From: Calditrichia bacterium
GTDB lineage: Bacteria > Calditrichota > Calditrichia > RBG-13-44-9 > J075
NCBI GenBank assembly: GCA_028284445.1
Contig: JANQRS010000014.1
Location: forward strand, 1 to 64,000
Direction of reading: 5' to 3'
DNA length: 64,000 nt
Shown here: positions 8,601 through 17,600 of the stretch, in pieces
Layout of the letters: the number at the start of each line of letters is the position of its first letter
Numbering within the stretch: the stretch's first letter is position 1
Made by a program: the position numbers and the translations under genes
The notes under the pieces: generated by a model
Seen by the model: only the letters and a program-made list of their open reading frames with translations
What the model was told of the DNA's origin: nothing
The model's database searches: none

Positions 8601-8945
8601 CTTGTCGATACCAAACTTGTCGATTTCATTTTTCTGGGTGAGGCCGAGTTTTTTCTCAACGGCGATTTCGACCGGCAAACCGTGAGTATCCCATCCGGCG
8701 CGTCGCGGCACCTGAAATCCACACATCGTTTTGTAACGGCAAATGATGTCCTTAATGGTGCGGCTGATGACGTGGTGAATGCCCGGCTGCCCGTTGGCGG
8801 TCGGCGGTCCTTCGTAGAAAATGTATAATGGCTTGTCGGCGCGCAATTCGATGCTCTTCTCGAAGATATCGCTATCCTGCCAATATGCAAGGATCGCTTC
8901 TTCGATATTGGTGATAGATGCTTTGCCGCTGTACTCTTTAAACAT
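5679..8945 (-). CDS. ileS: Isoleucyl-tRNA synthetase, IleRS2-like (Bacteroidota type)
   Basis: This 1088-residue class I synthetase charges tRNA-Ile. The order is a Rossmann catalytic core with GPPTANGQ at residues 46-53, the editing (CP1) domain, the KMSKR loop near residue 637, an anticodon-binding domain from about 690 and a long C-terminal region without the zinc-binding cysteines of IleRS1. The length and the GPPTANG...WDTHGLPVE pattern indicate the IleRS2 class. The HIGH motif reads G55-I56-H57-H58, so the first and third positions of HxGH are swapped to GxHH; I recall this variant being tied to mupirocin hyper-resistance in IleRS2. A 145-nt leader separates it from PNP; no T-box was seen. 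Confidence 0.97.
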   Translation of the reverse strand: MFKEYSGKASITNIEEAILAYWQDSDIFEKSIELRADKPLYIFYEGPPTANGQPGIHHVISRTIKDIICRYKTMCGFQVPRRAGWDTHGLPVEIAVEKKLGLTQKNEIDKFGIDKFNEACRDLVDEHIQMDTGWEKLTNRMGYWLDLENAYITYKNEYIESVWWSLKTIFDKGLIYRGFRIVPQSPTIETPLSSHELSQAYKEVKDPNCYIKVKVVDSPKASVKDASLLIWTTTPWTLISNVAAAAGEDIDYVLVKNTRQLKQGDQKVEVVDKLVLAKARVEALDGEVEVLETFKGKEIIGTQYEQIFDFLKLDRDEYPNALTLLPGDFVTTDDGSGIVHMSPAFGQDDYDMSRKHNLPVLQPVTPGGLFVDGIGEFSGRPVKTFTYADGHTAEGVDKDVVIALKKAGKIYRSTNDYVHSYPHCWRTDNPVIYYARDSWFINSPAYSKEMVASNKTINWQPPEIGAGRFGNWLEDVKEWSLSRDRYWGTPLPIWVSEDGEDMFAVGSIEELLGGIYEDEDGNRIPASDKADELDLHRPFVDRIIFERDGKVYRRTPEIVDVWYDSGSMPFAQLHYPFENKELFEASFPADFICEAVDQTRGWFYTLHNIANVIFDSPAFKNIIVNDMILDDKGQKMSKRKGNIVRPFDVINKYGVDPLRWYLLTMNNPWIPKRFDVKGVEEVSRKLFDTLMNTYSFFALYANIDNFDPASKPVPIDQRPEIDRWVLSRLYSVIEQVGADMDRYDLTRAARPLAEFVIDDVSNWYVRRNRRRFWKSGDSDDKSAAYHTLREVMLTVAKLMAPFTPFVSDELYRNLRTDDMPESIHLTDYPSLSDEQRSHQDKDLENRMRTAQKVVKGARALRNETRLKVRQPLAALKISSPEPTSLKAVEYMAAIIKEEINVKEVQTSADISELVTREAKPDFKKLGPRFGKSMKDAAAVIRDWKEDQIAEIQQQGHLSVSINGDSHEIKLDEIEIVEQQKGNYAVAREDNLTIALDTELTPELETEGIAREFVNRIQNLRKESNLQVMDRIRIFYDAPERVNNAVSQMSDYIKTETLATDLDNQLPANGSAQEVQIDADTFPVSIEKV

Positions 8946-9090
8946 TACTCTGATTCCTGTCGCTTGGTGTTGCCTCAGCCATCATCAGATCGAATTGTGC
9001 CTGCTCGGTGCAGTGTATTTGCAGCCGATAACCGGACAAACATGATGTGGCAAATGAGGTTAAATGAATGTGATGGTTGTCACTTAGAGG

Positions 9091-9912
9091 CTATATTCTT
9101 TCGATCAGCCGTTGCATAAGCAGGGTTAATCGAGGCTGTGCTTCCATGGCCGTCTTGATGATATCGGGCACGTCGACCGGCTCTAAAGCGTCCGGAAAAC
9201 ATTCGTCGGTTATCACCGAAATGCCGAAACATTCCAGCCCCATATGGCGGGCGACAATGTTCTCCGGTATCGTCGACATGCCGACGACATCTGCGCCAAT
9301 ACCGCGCAGAAAGCGGTATTCGGCCCGCGTCTCCAGGCACGGACCGGCAACGGCTACATAAACGCCCTTTTGAATACGAATCTTCTCTTCCAGGGCAATT
9401 TCTTCAGCCATAGCAATCAGCCGGCGGGAATAGGGTTCGGACATATCCGGAAAGCGGGGGCCGAGCTCATCGTCATTGACCCCGATTAAGGGATTGTCTC
9501 CCAAAAGATTGATATGATCATCCATGATCATCAGATCACCTTTTCGATATTGCGGGTTCATTCCCCCGCAGGCGTTGGAGATCACAACTGTCTCTACGCC
9601 GAGGAATTTCATCACCCTTATCGGAAAGGTGATTTGCTGCATGGTGTATCCTTCATAGTAGTGAAAGCGTCCTTGCATGGCAATAACCTGCTTGCCGGAA
9701 ATTGTTCCCAGGATCAACTTGCCTGCGTGCGATTCAACAGTTGACAAGGGGAAGTGAGGGATGTTCTCGTACGGAATTTCCGTCGCATTTTCGATCTTCT
9801 CGGCCAATTCGCCGAGGCCTGTTCCCAGAACGATGCCGACTGCCGGTGTTGGGCTATGTTGCCCGCGAATGTATGTTACTGCTTCATTGATCTGCTGACG
9901 CAATTCACTCAT
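9091..9912 (-). CDS. punA: Purine nucleoside phosphorylase (class I, trimeric type)
   Basis: A 273-residue enzyme that cleaves purine nucleosides with phosphate to the base and ribose-1-phosphate. The phosphate-loop segment GIVLGTGLGELA (residues 26-37), ESHAGKL, MQGRFHYYEGY and the base-pocket segment MSTIPENIVARHMG mark the class I family, as does its length. It follows a lipoprotein gene by 11 bp and is in the same operon as ileS. It is an insertion into an otherwise classical divIVA-ileS neighbourhood. Confidence 0.94.
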   Translation of the reverse strand: MSELRQQINEAVTYIRGQHSPTPAVGIVLGTGLGELAEKIENATEIPYENIPHFPLSTVESHAGKLILGTISGKQVIAMQGRFHYYEGYTMQQITFPIRVMKFLGVETVVISNACGGMNPQYRKGDLMIMDDHINLLGDNPLIGVNDDELGPRFPDMSEPYSRRLIAMAEEIALEEKIRIQKGVYVAVAGPCLETRAEYRFLRGIGADVVGMSTIPENIVARHMGLECFGISVITDECFPDALEPVDVPDIIKTAMEAQPRLTLLMQRLIERI

Positions 9913-9923
9913 TACCTGAAGTC

Positions 9924-10589
9924 CTATTGAGTTTTAGTGGACTTTTTATCCTTTTCCTTAAGCTGTTTTTTAAGTTTGGCCTTCTGCTCTTCCAGTTCGC
10001 GTAATTTTTCGCGCTGCTTTTGTTTTTCCTGCTCCAGTTCAATGGCGTATTTTCGCGTGTAGCGAACCTTGGTCACGGCATTTTCCCTATCCTTACGGAT
10101 ACCTTTCATGCCGAAGAATATCGTGCCGCCCACTGCGCCGAGACCACCGATGAATAATGGGGGAGGCGTTTCTGCTGCCAGCCAGATGGGCACACCAACA
10201 ACCAGACCGCTTAACATACCGAGCGCCGCACCGCCAACTGCACTGCCCCAGGCATTGCGATTGGTCTTGTTACGGGAGATTTCTGCGTCGCTGATTGGAT
10301 TTGCCTGGAAGTCAAATGCCTGTTTGGATCGCTCCGCACGGCGAATCTCCACTAGCTGCACCACATGCTCTTTATGGTCGCCCTGGTCGACGAGGGTTAA
10401 TTCCGAGCCCTTTTGTTCGATCACCAGGCCTTCGAGCGAAGTGCCATCATTTAAATATAATTTTACAGATTGTTCAGCTTCCAATTCACTTGTCATTAAA
10501 CTGGGGCTTGAGCCGCAGCTGGAAAGCAGGGCGACAATCAATAAGGCTGCCATCCAATAGCTGTTGAATTTTCTTCCTGGATACATCAT
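9924..10589 (-). CDS. Predicted lipoprotein with glycine-rich segment and basic coiled-coil tail
   Basis: A 221-residue envelope protein of unknown function. A signal sequence ends in the lipobox LLSSC with the acylated Cys at residue 25. Residues 35-85 (DGTSLEGLVIEQKGSELTLVD) look like a small beta-barrel-like repeat. A Gly/Ala-rich hydrophobic section around 112-160 resembles a glycine-zipper membrane segment. The last 50 residues are a highly charged coiled coil rich in Glu, Lys and Gln. Its start overlaps the divIVA stop by 4 bp (ATGA), so the two are coupled. Confidence 0.7.
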   Translation of the reverse strand: MMYPGRKFNSYWMAALLIVALLSSCGSSPSLMTSELEAEQSVKLYLNDGTSLEGLVIEQKGSELTLVDQGDHKEHVVQLVEIRRAERSKQAFDFQANPISDAEISRNKTNRNAWGSAVGGAALGMLSGLVVGVPIWLAAETPPPLFIGGLGAVGGTIFFGMKGIRKDRENAVTKVRYTRKYAIELEQEKQKQREKLRELEEQKAKLKKQLKEKDKKSTKTQ

Positions 10590-11461
10590 TTGTTTGTGTC
10601 TTTCTTGTTAAGGTTTTTGATTAGGTCATCAATCTGAATGCCCTTCTTGAAAAAATTATTGATGTCTTCTTCACTCAAAGAGGCATCTGATGAACCTGAA
10701 CCGGATGGGGCCTTAACAGGATCCGTCGGAGTTGGCGGCGGTGTAGAGGCAGCAGGTACCGGAATCGGCGCTGTCTTTTGCTCTTCCGCCTTGCGAATAA
10801 CCGTTTTCTCAGTTGGCTTTGGCCGCGGCGGCTCCGTTGGTTTCGGGGTTTCACGATTTTGTTGAACGATCCGTTGTGTTGCGCTAGTGTCCGGCCCGCT
10901 TACCGGTTTTTGCTGTACTGGTCTGCTATCTCTTGCCGGGCGGGCGCTGGGCTTTTTTGTCGCTGCGCTGCCTCCCTTTTTAAGACGCTCGACCATCTCA
11001 TCCGGAACCAGATCATCAAGTTCCATGACCGATAATAGCTCTATCTGCGAGACCAGGATGTGACGCAAGCGATTAATGAATGATTCTTTTTGTGTTTTGA
11101 GCCATTCGGCCTCTTCACGGATCTGGCGTGTATCTTTCCGGGCATTTTCCAGGATCTCCAGCGCTTTTAATTCTGCTTCCTTCACTAAAAGATCCGCTTG
11201 CCGTCGACTACTTTCTTCGGACTGTTTCTTAACTTCTTGAACATTTATCAAAGTGTCTTTCAAGGTGCGCTCATTTTCCTGGAAATTCTTTAGCTGCGTT
11301 TCCAGTTCAATTTGGCGGCGCGATAGTGCTTTGTTTTCTTCTACCAGCGTTTCGTAATGCTCAGCTACCATCTCCAAAAAAGTTTGTACTTCAATCGGAT
11401 CCAGGCCTCGAATGGCTTTGCGGAATTCCTGCTTTCGAATTTCCAGTGGAGTAAGTCTCAA
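10586..11461 (-). CDS. divIVA: DivIVA-domain protein
   Basis: An N-terminal DivIVA motif (LRLTPLEIRKQEFRKAIRG, then DPIEVQTFLEMVAEHYE) is followed by a long coiled coil (to about residue 145) and a disordered tail rich in Pro and Lys. DivIVA proteins sense negative membrane curvature and recruit growth or division factors. I chose the TTG at 11461 because AAGGAG lies six bases before it and homologues begin at RLTPLEIR; the ATG at 11512 would add 17 unconserved residues. The result is 291 residues. It sits downstream of yggS and upstream of ileS, as in Gram-positive divIVA clusters. Confidence 0.88.
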   Translation of the reverse strand: MRLTPLEIRKQEFRKAIRGLDPIEVQTFLEMVAEHYETLVEENKALSRRQIELETQLKNFQENERTLKDTLINVQEVKKQSEESSRRQADLLVKEAELKALEILENARKDTRQIREEAEWLKTQKESFINRLRHILVSQIELLSVMELDDLVPDEMVERLKKGGSAATKKPSARPARDSRPVQQKPVSGPDTSATQRIVQQNRETPKPTEPPRPKPTEKTVIRKAEEQKTAPIPVPAASTPPPTPTDPVKAPSGSGSSDASLSEEDINNFFKKGIQIDDLIKNLNKKDTNK

Positions 11462-11527
11462 CGGTGACTCCTTACATGTTTGCGACCGGCGCGTTGTATG
11501 CTGCCAAAACAACCGATCTCTTGTTCC

Positions 11528-12223
11528 CTAAACGATGCGTCTGCCAAAAATCGCAGTGCCGACTCTGACCATGGTCGATCCTTCTTCAATGGCCGTTTCA
11601 AAATCGGACGACATCCCCATCGATAAAACCGAGAGCGTGCCATGCTGCAATTCATGCGTGCTGGCATCCTCGTAGATCTCTCTCAACAATTTAAAGCACG
11701 GGCGAACCCGTTCCATATCCTCACTATAAACGGCAATCGACATAAATCCGCGAGTACTCAGATTTGGCAAGCGGTCGATCGCCTTCATCAATGTCAGTGC
11801 TTCTTTCGGTTGACATCCCATTTTCGCGTCTTCACCGCTGGTGTTCACTTCGATCAGAATTGGCATCTGACGGTTGAGTTTTGCACAGCGGGCATTCAGT
11901 TCTTCTGCCAGAAGAATGGTGTCGACCGATTGGATCATGTCAAACAGCTTCACTGCATATTTGACTTTGTTACGCTGCAGGTGACCAATCAGGTGGCGAA
12001 CCGGGCCTTCCTTTACATCTGGCAATCGCTCCCGGGCTTCCTGTATTCGGCTCTCGCCAATATGGTCAATGCCCGCGTCAATAGCGGCGTTAATCACCTC
12101 TACCGGCTGCGTTTTTGTTACGCCGATCAGGGTGATTTCGGATTCGTCTCTGCCAGCGCGCTCTGCTGCATCGCGAATACGGCGACGAACTTCTCGTATA
12201 TTTTCTTGGAGCGTCTGATTCAT
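11528..12223 (-). CDS. yggS: Pyridoxal-phosphate homeostasis protein (YggS/PLPBP family)
   Basis: A 231-residue single-domain PLP-binding TIM barrel. The PLP lysine is K37 in TLIGVTKTQP; EVNTSGEDAKMG and LSMGMSSDFETAIEEGSTMVRVG are the other family blocks, the latter holding the phosphate-binding residues. The family keeps free PLP low and affects amino-acid metabolism; it has no known catalytic activity. It lies 66 bp upstream of the divIVA start and 22 bp downstream of DUF3467. The yggS-divIVA pairing is conserved across distant phyla. Confidence 0.95.
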   Translation of the reverse strand: MNQTLQENIREVRRRIRDAAERAGRDESEITLIGVTKTQPVEVINAAIDAGIDHIGESRIQEARERLPDVKEGPVRHLIGHLQRNKVKYAVKLFDMIQSVDTILLAEELNARCAKLNRQMPILIEVNTSGEDAKMGCQPKEALTLMKAIDRLPNLSTRGFMSIAVYSEDMERVRPCFKLLREIYEDASTHELQHGTLSVLSMGMSSDFETAIEEGSTMVRVGTAIFGRRIV

Positions 12224-12245
12224 TTGTTGCTTTACGTTAAGCAGA

Positions 12246-12569
12246 TTAGCTGTCGCCGGGAGATTGAAACCCGAAGGATTTATCGTCAGTGCTCCCGGCC
12301 TGCGTTTTTATCTCACCGTGCTGCTTTTCAAACTTCTGTACGTTATCTTGCAACGCTACCAGCAATGCTTTCGCGTGCTGCGGCGTCATGATGATGCGCG
12401 AATATACCTTGGCTTTTGGCACACCAGGAAGGATTCGCGTAAAATCGATAACAAATTCCGCCGGCGAATGGGTAATAATGGCCAGATTTGCATAGGTACC
12501 TTCCGCTTGTTCCGGCGGCAGTTCTATGTTTATTTTCTGCTGCGGCGGTGTCTTTTGCTCATTATTCAT
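12246..12569 (-). CDS. DUF3467 family protein
   Basis: A small soluble protein of the DUF3467 family. The core INIELPPEQAEGTYANLA followed by EFVIDFTRILPGVPKAKVYSRIIMTPQHAKALL is diagnostic. I start at the second ATG (12569, MNNEQK; 107 residues), since AAAGG stands eight bases upstream; the ATG at 12575 would leave only two. Function unknown. It is the first gene of the minus-strand operon and is divergent from dnaG. Confidence 0.85.
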   Translation of the reverse strand: MNNEQKTPPQQKINIELPPEQAEGTYANLAIITHSPAEFVIDFTRILPGVPKAKVYSRIIMTPQHAKALLVALQDNVQKFEKQHGEIKTQAGSTDDKSFGFQSPGDS

Positions 12570-12686
12570 AACCATCGCCTTTTATAAATTCTTGCCATCC
12601 TCAAAGGAGGCATATACATTCCATTTAGTGAAGAAGCGGAAATATAGTGCGATTCAAAAATGATTGCAAGCAAGGGAATATAATAT

Positions 12687-14519
12687 ATGCATGAACGCTC
12701 CGGTGTTATTAAAGATCAAATTCGCGACGCTGTAAATATTGTCGATCTGATCGGGCAATATTTAACCCTCAAGAAGCGTGGGCGAAATTTCATCGGTCTC
12801 TGTCCTTTCCATCAGGAAAAAACACCGTCGTTCAACGTCAATCCGGAAAAGCAGATTTTTCACTGCTTTGGCTGTGGAAAGGGGGGTGACGTTTACGCTT
12901 TCTTGATGGACTATGAGAAGGTGACGTTTCCCGAAGCTTTGCGAATGCTGTCGGAACAGACCGGTATTGCCTTGCCCGAAAAGAATCGCAGCAGCAGTGA
13001 TCGAAGCGCCGCTGAGCAAATGGATATCGCCAATCGCACCGCTGCGCAGTTTTTCCGCAATGCCCTCGGCAATGCGCCCGCATCTGTGCATGATTATATT
13101 CGCGGCCGCGGCCTCAGTGCCGAAACCGTTGCCTCGTTTGAACTTGGCTATGCCCCGGACGGCTGGGACAATCTCAAAAAGCATATCGAAAAAGGCGGTT
13201 ATCGCCTTGATTCCTTCAAAACACTCGGTTTACTCATCACCAATGAGGAAAAACGGAGCGTGTACGATCGCTTTCGCAAACGGTTAATGTTCCCGATTCA
13301 TAATACCTCGGGCAAGGTGATTGCCTTTGGCGGGCGAATTCTCGAAAAAGACAGCAAGTCGCCCAAATATATTAACTCGCCCGAATCTCCTGTTTATCAG
13401 AAAAGCGAAGTGCTTTACGGGCTTTATCAGGCTCGTGAAAGTATCCGCGAGGCAGGAAATGTCCTGATGGTCGAGGGCTATATGGATGTGATTCAACTCG
13501 CTCAGCACGGCATAGGCAATGTGGTGGCGACGAGCGGGACCGCCCTAACCGAACAACATGCCCGGCAAATCAAACGCTATGCAGGTAGCGTGTGCCTTTG
13601 CTACGATGCCGACAAAGCCGGGGTCAATGCTGCGCTGCGCGGCGGCGAGGTATTGTTCCGCGAAATGCTGGAAGTGAATGTACTCATCCTGCCGGAAGGG
13701 GAAGATCCGGACAGCTATGTGAATCAATATGGCCCGGAAGCGTTCCGGGGCCTGGTAAATGCCTCACCATCGTTTTTCGACTTTCTGCTTGATCAAGTGA
13801 CCAGGCGGCATGACCTGAGCAGCGCCACCGGTCGATCAGCTGCAGTGAATCAAGCCTTGCAAACCCTTGTTTTGTTGAAAGATACCGTTCAAAGCGGCTA
13901 TTACATGGAGAAGACCGCGGACCGATTTCGAATACCGCTTGATACTGTTCGCGCTGAACTGCAGAAGTTGCGCAGCAAGCAAAGCCGCAGGCAGAACGCG
14001 ATGGAGCCGCCATTGCCGGCTGAACCGGATGCTGCACCAAAACGTCAGCAAGGCCCCTTAATGTTTACCGGCGCCTGGGGCGGTGAGAAAGACATTATCC
14101 TGCTTTTGATCAACTTCTACAACGATATCCATGAATACGTCAAAGCTCACGTCAGTGAGGCTGATTTCCTCAATACAGAGTTCAAAGACATTTTTATGTT
14201 TATTCGAGACAGGGGAGACACCGCCGGCGAGAATCTGCTGCATGCCGTATTGGAATACCTGCAAAATGACGCCATGAAGTCGCTGATTCTGCGGGAGCTT
14301 GAGCATACGAATGCCGAATTCCGCAAGCCGGCGCTATACCTGCAGGGATGCATTAAGCAAATCAAAATTGCCCGTTATAAATCAGCGATCGAGATTTCTC
14401 GTCGCCGTCTGAAAGAACTGGCGCCCGCGGACAGCAATTACCTTCCGACACTTCAGGAAATGCAGCAAGCGATGCACGAATTAAAAAAGTGGCAGGACGT
14501 TGTTTGCAGCGATGCATAA
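12687..14519 (+). CDS. dnaG: DNA primase
   Basis: A 610-residue bacterial primase that makes RNA primers at the replication fork. The N-terminal CHC2 zinc ribbon uses C39, H42, C60 and C63 (CPFHQEKTPSFNV and HCFGCGKGGD). The TOPRIM catalytic domain starts near residue 258 with VLMVEGYMDV and continues with CLCYDADKAG near 304. The C-terminal helicase-interacting domain occupies about residues 445-610. A Shine-Dalgarno AAGGGA lies eight bases before the ATG. It stands alone, divergent from DUF3467; no rpoD follows. Confidence 0.97.
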   Translation: MHERSGVIKDQIRDAVNIVDLIGQYLTLKKRGRNFIGLCPFHQEKTPSFNVNPEKQIFHCFGCGKGGDVYAFLMDYEKVTFPEALRMLSEQTGIALPEKNRSSSDRSAAEQMDIANRTAAQFFRNALGNAPASVHDYIRGRGLSAETVASFELGYAPDGWDNLKKHIEKGGYRLDSFKTLGLLITNEEKRSVYDRFRKRLMFPIHNTSGKVIAFGGRILEKDSKSPKYINSPESPVYQKSEVLYGLYQARESIREAGNVLMVEGYMDVIQLAQHGIGNVVATSGTALTEQHARQIKRYAGSVCLCYDADKAGVNAALRGGEVLFREMLEVNVLILPEGEDPDSYVNQYGPEAFRGLVNASPSFFDFLLDQVTRRHDLSSATGRSAAVNQALQTLVLLKDTVQSGYYMEKTADRFRIPLDTVRAELQKLRSKQSRRQNAMEPPLPAEPDAAPKRQQGPLMFTGAWGGEKDIILLLINFYNDIHEYVKAHVSEADFLNTEFKDIFMFIRDRGDTAGENLLHAVLEYLQNDAMKSLILRELEHTNAEFRKPALYLQGCIKQIKIARYKSAIEISRRRLKELAPADSNYLPTLQEMQQAMHELKKWQDVVCSDA

Positions 14520-14622
14520 GCGGGGATATTTGATCCCTATACTCCTTGTAGTTTCCGTTATGTTTTCGAATATTCTTACGATAATCAATGCATGTTAATT
14601 ACAGGACAGGCGGTTTGTCGTT

Positions 14623-17600
14623 TTGAAGCTGTTGCAATTTGAACAGGTTTGCAAGGTAAAGCTACTATTGCGCAGCAGAAGCTGGCGTTTGACTGCCGTG
14701 CTTATTCTTTGCCTTTTTGGCATCGCCGACTCACTGTTTGCACAGCAGCGATTTATCCGTTTTCAGCGTATCACAACCGAAGATGGCTTGTCAAATAGTT
14801 CGGTTATGGCCATTCACCAGGATCGCTACGGATTCATGTGGTTTGGCACCCGTGACGGGCTTAATCGCTATGACGGCAACAGATTTTACCTCTTTGAACA
14901 TCAGATTGATGATTCTACCACGCTTGGACATAGCAATATTTCCGGTATTTATGAGGATCGTCAGGGACGCATGTGGTTTGCAACCGAAGGTGGTGGACTA
15001 AATCGCTTTAATCGCAAGACCGGAGAATTTAAGCGATTTCAGCATGATCCCGTAGATCCGGCTTCTCTCCCGACCAATCGGCTCTTCGCTGTGGCGGCGG
15101 AGGAAAATGACAGTACAACAATCCTCTGGCTCGGTGGCGATGACGGCATTGCTCGTTTTGATATTCAGAGCGGGACCGCAACGGCTTTTCGCGCGGATCC
15201 GGATGATTCCACAAGTCTCTCCAATGAATACGCCTATTGTCTATTGATTCGCAAGAATGGGCAGCTGTGGGTCGGCACACAAAATGGCCTCAACCACTTC
15301 GACCGGACATCTCAGACATTCGTTCGCTACAATCACGGGCATGATCCTGAAAATCCCTTTGCCAGTGCGGCGATTTATAAAATACTGGAAGATCACCAGG
15401 GAAGATTGTGGATTGCCACTGATCAGGGATTAGGGCGTTATGATGATGAAACGGACACCTTCACTGCGATCCTGCCTGGCGTAACCGTGATGGAAATTTA
15501 TGAAGATGCTCAACATCAGCTCTGGGTCGGCAGCGAGGGTTTGGGCTTGCTGCAATACAACGAAGCAGATAATTCTTTCAGGGAATATCGCAACGATCCG
15601 GTTAGCCAATACAGTATTAGCGACAATCGAATTCGGAGTATCTATGAAGACGATGGTGGCGTCATGTGGGTGGGCACCTGGATTGGTGGCATCAACAAAT
15701 TTGAGAATTTGCGCAAATCCTTTGATCTGGTGCGAAATGATCCGCGAGATCCTAACAGCCTCGGCGCAGGCATTGTGTATACCCTCGCCGAAGATGCCGA
15801 GGGATTCGTGTGGATTGGTACCTCAAAAGGTCTTGAAAAATACAACCCGGAAACCGGCGAGATTAGCCGACTTGCACCTGATGATAATGGTAAAGCCTCC
15901 TTTCTCGGTTCCTCGGTATTTGCTCTTGCGGTTGACCCGACAATGACGGAAACGGTCCTCTGGATTGGCACCGAACGTGGATTGAATTGCCTGAATGTGC
16001 CTCGCAAAGAAAATGTGCATTTCAGCGCTGAACCAGGAAATTTACAGACAATAACCAGTAACTTTATCACCAGCCTTACCTTTGACCACAATGATGATCT
16101 CTGGATCGGTGCGGCTTACACCGGTCTCAGTCGTATGTTCCGGAAAACCATGAAATTTGAGCACTTTGGCTACGACCCCGATGATCCTTATAGCCTTGGC
16201 GATAAAAACAATTTTGTCGCCTGTATCACTGCTACCGGTGATAGCACCATTTGGGTGGGGACGTTTGGCGGACTTGCCCAATTCGACTTTGATAGCAAGC
16301 GCTTCAATAACTACCGCTATGACCCGGAGAACCCCAATTCGTTGAATGATAATCATGTGTGGTCAATCGCCGAAGGTCAGGATCGGCATCTGTGGATTGG
16401 CACCGAAGTTGGCGGGTTAAACCTGTTTGATCGCAATAACAATCGCTTTATGCATTACACGCAGAAAGATGGTCTCTCCAACGACTGGGTTTACGGCATC
16501 ATCGTAGACGATGCAAATTCAGTATGGGTGAGCACCAATGATGGTTTGGCCCGATTCATCCCGCAGACTGCGTCCTTCAGGAATTTTGATATCTTTGACG
16601 GTTTACAGGGGTCAGAATTCACACCCGCACATCTGAAGGCCAGCGACGGGCGCCTCTACTTTGGCGGCAACAACGGATTCAACTTCTTCTCACCGGACAG
16701 CCTGACTCGCAATACCTACATCCCACCGATTGTTATCACAGATTTGCAGATATTTAATCGTTCCGTGAAGGTAGGCGAGGATGGAGACGGCCGGGCGATT
16801 TTGACACGTCCAATTTCAGAAACCAGCGAGATTGAGCTAAACTACGACGAAACAGTGATCGCCTTCGAGTTTTCATCGCTGCACTACGCTTATCCGCATA
16901 AGAACCAATACAGCTACTTCATGGAAGGGCTGGATGACGATTGGAATTGGGTCGGCAATCGCACATATGTGTCCTATTCTAACGTTCCACCCGGTGACTA
17001 TACATTCCGGGTTCGTGGAACGAATAGTGATGGGGTTTGGAATACGATCGGGGCCAGTCTGAAGATAACCATTACACCACCGTTCTGGCAGACCTGGTGG
17101 TTTCGCATCTTATCCGGTCTGACGATTATAGGTATTGTTGCAGCTTTCTTTGCAAACCTCAAGCAACAGAATCGGCGTCTGGAAGCACGCGTTAAGGTGC
17201 GTACTTCCGAGCTCGAAGAGTCCAATTCCGCCTTGATCATTGCACGCGACAATGCTGAGGCAGCCGCACGCGCCAAGAGTGAATTTCTTGCCAATATGAG
17301 TCACGAATTACGCACTCCGATGAATGGGGTTATCGGCATGACCAGCCTGTTGCTGGAAACCCCGCTAAACGCTGAGCAGCGTGACTTCGCAGAAGTTGCA
17401 CGGGTGAGCGGTAAGAACTTACTGCGCGTGATTAACGACATTCTCGACTTCAGCAAGATTGAGGCCGGGAAGCTTGATTTGGAAATGGTTGAATTTAACC
17501 TGCGTCAGGCAATGGAAGATGTGGCTGCCTTGCTGGCGATAAAGGCCGAGGAAAAAGGCATTCGCTATGCGACTGTCATGTTCCGGGACCTGCCGACCAT

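Noticed and set aside
8946..9090. T-box riboswitch upstream of ileS
   Set aside because: The leader contains no T-box sequence and no specifier-stem arrangement was found.
11642..12391. 249-codon plus-strand open frame
   Set aside because: Antisense to yggS and DUF3467; no recognisable protein features.
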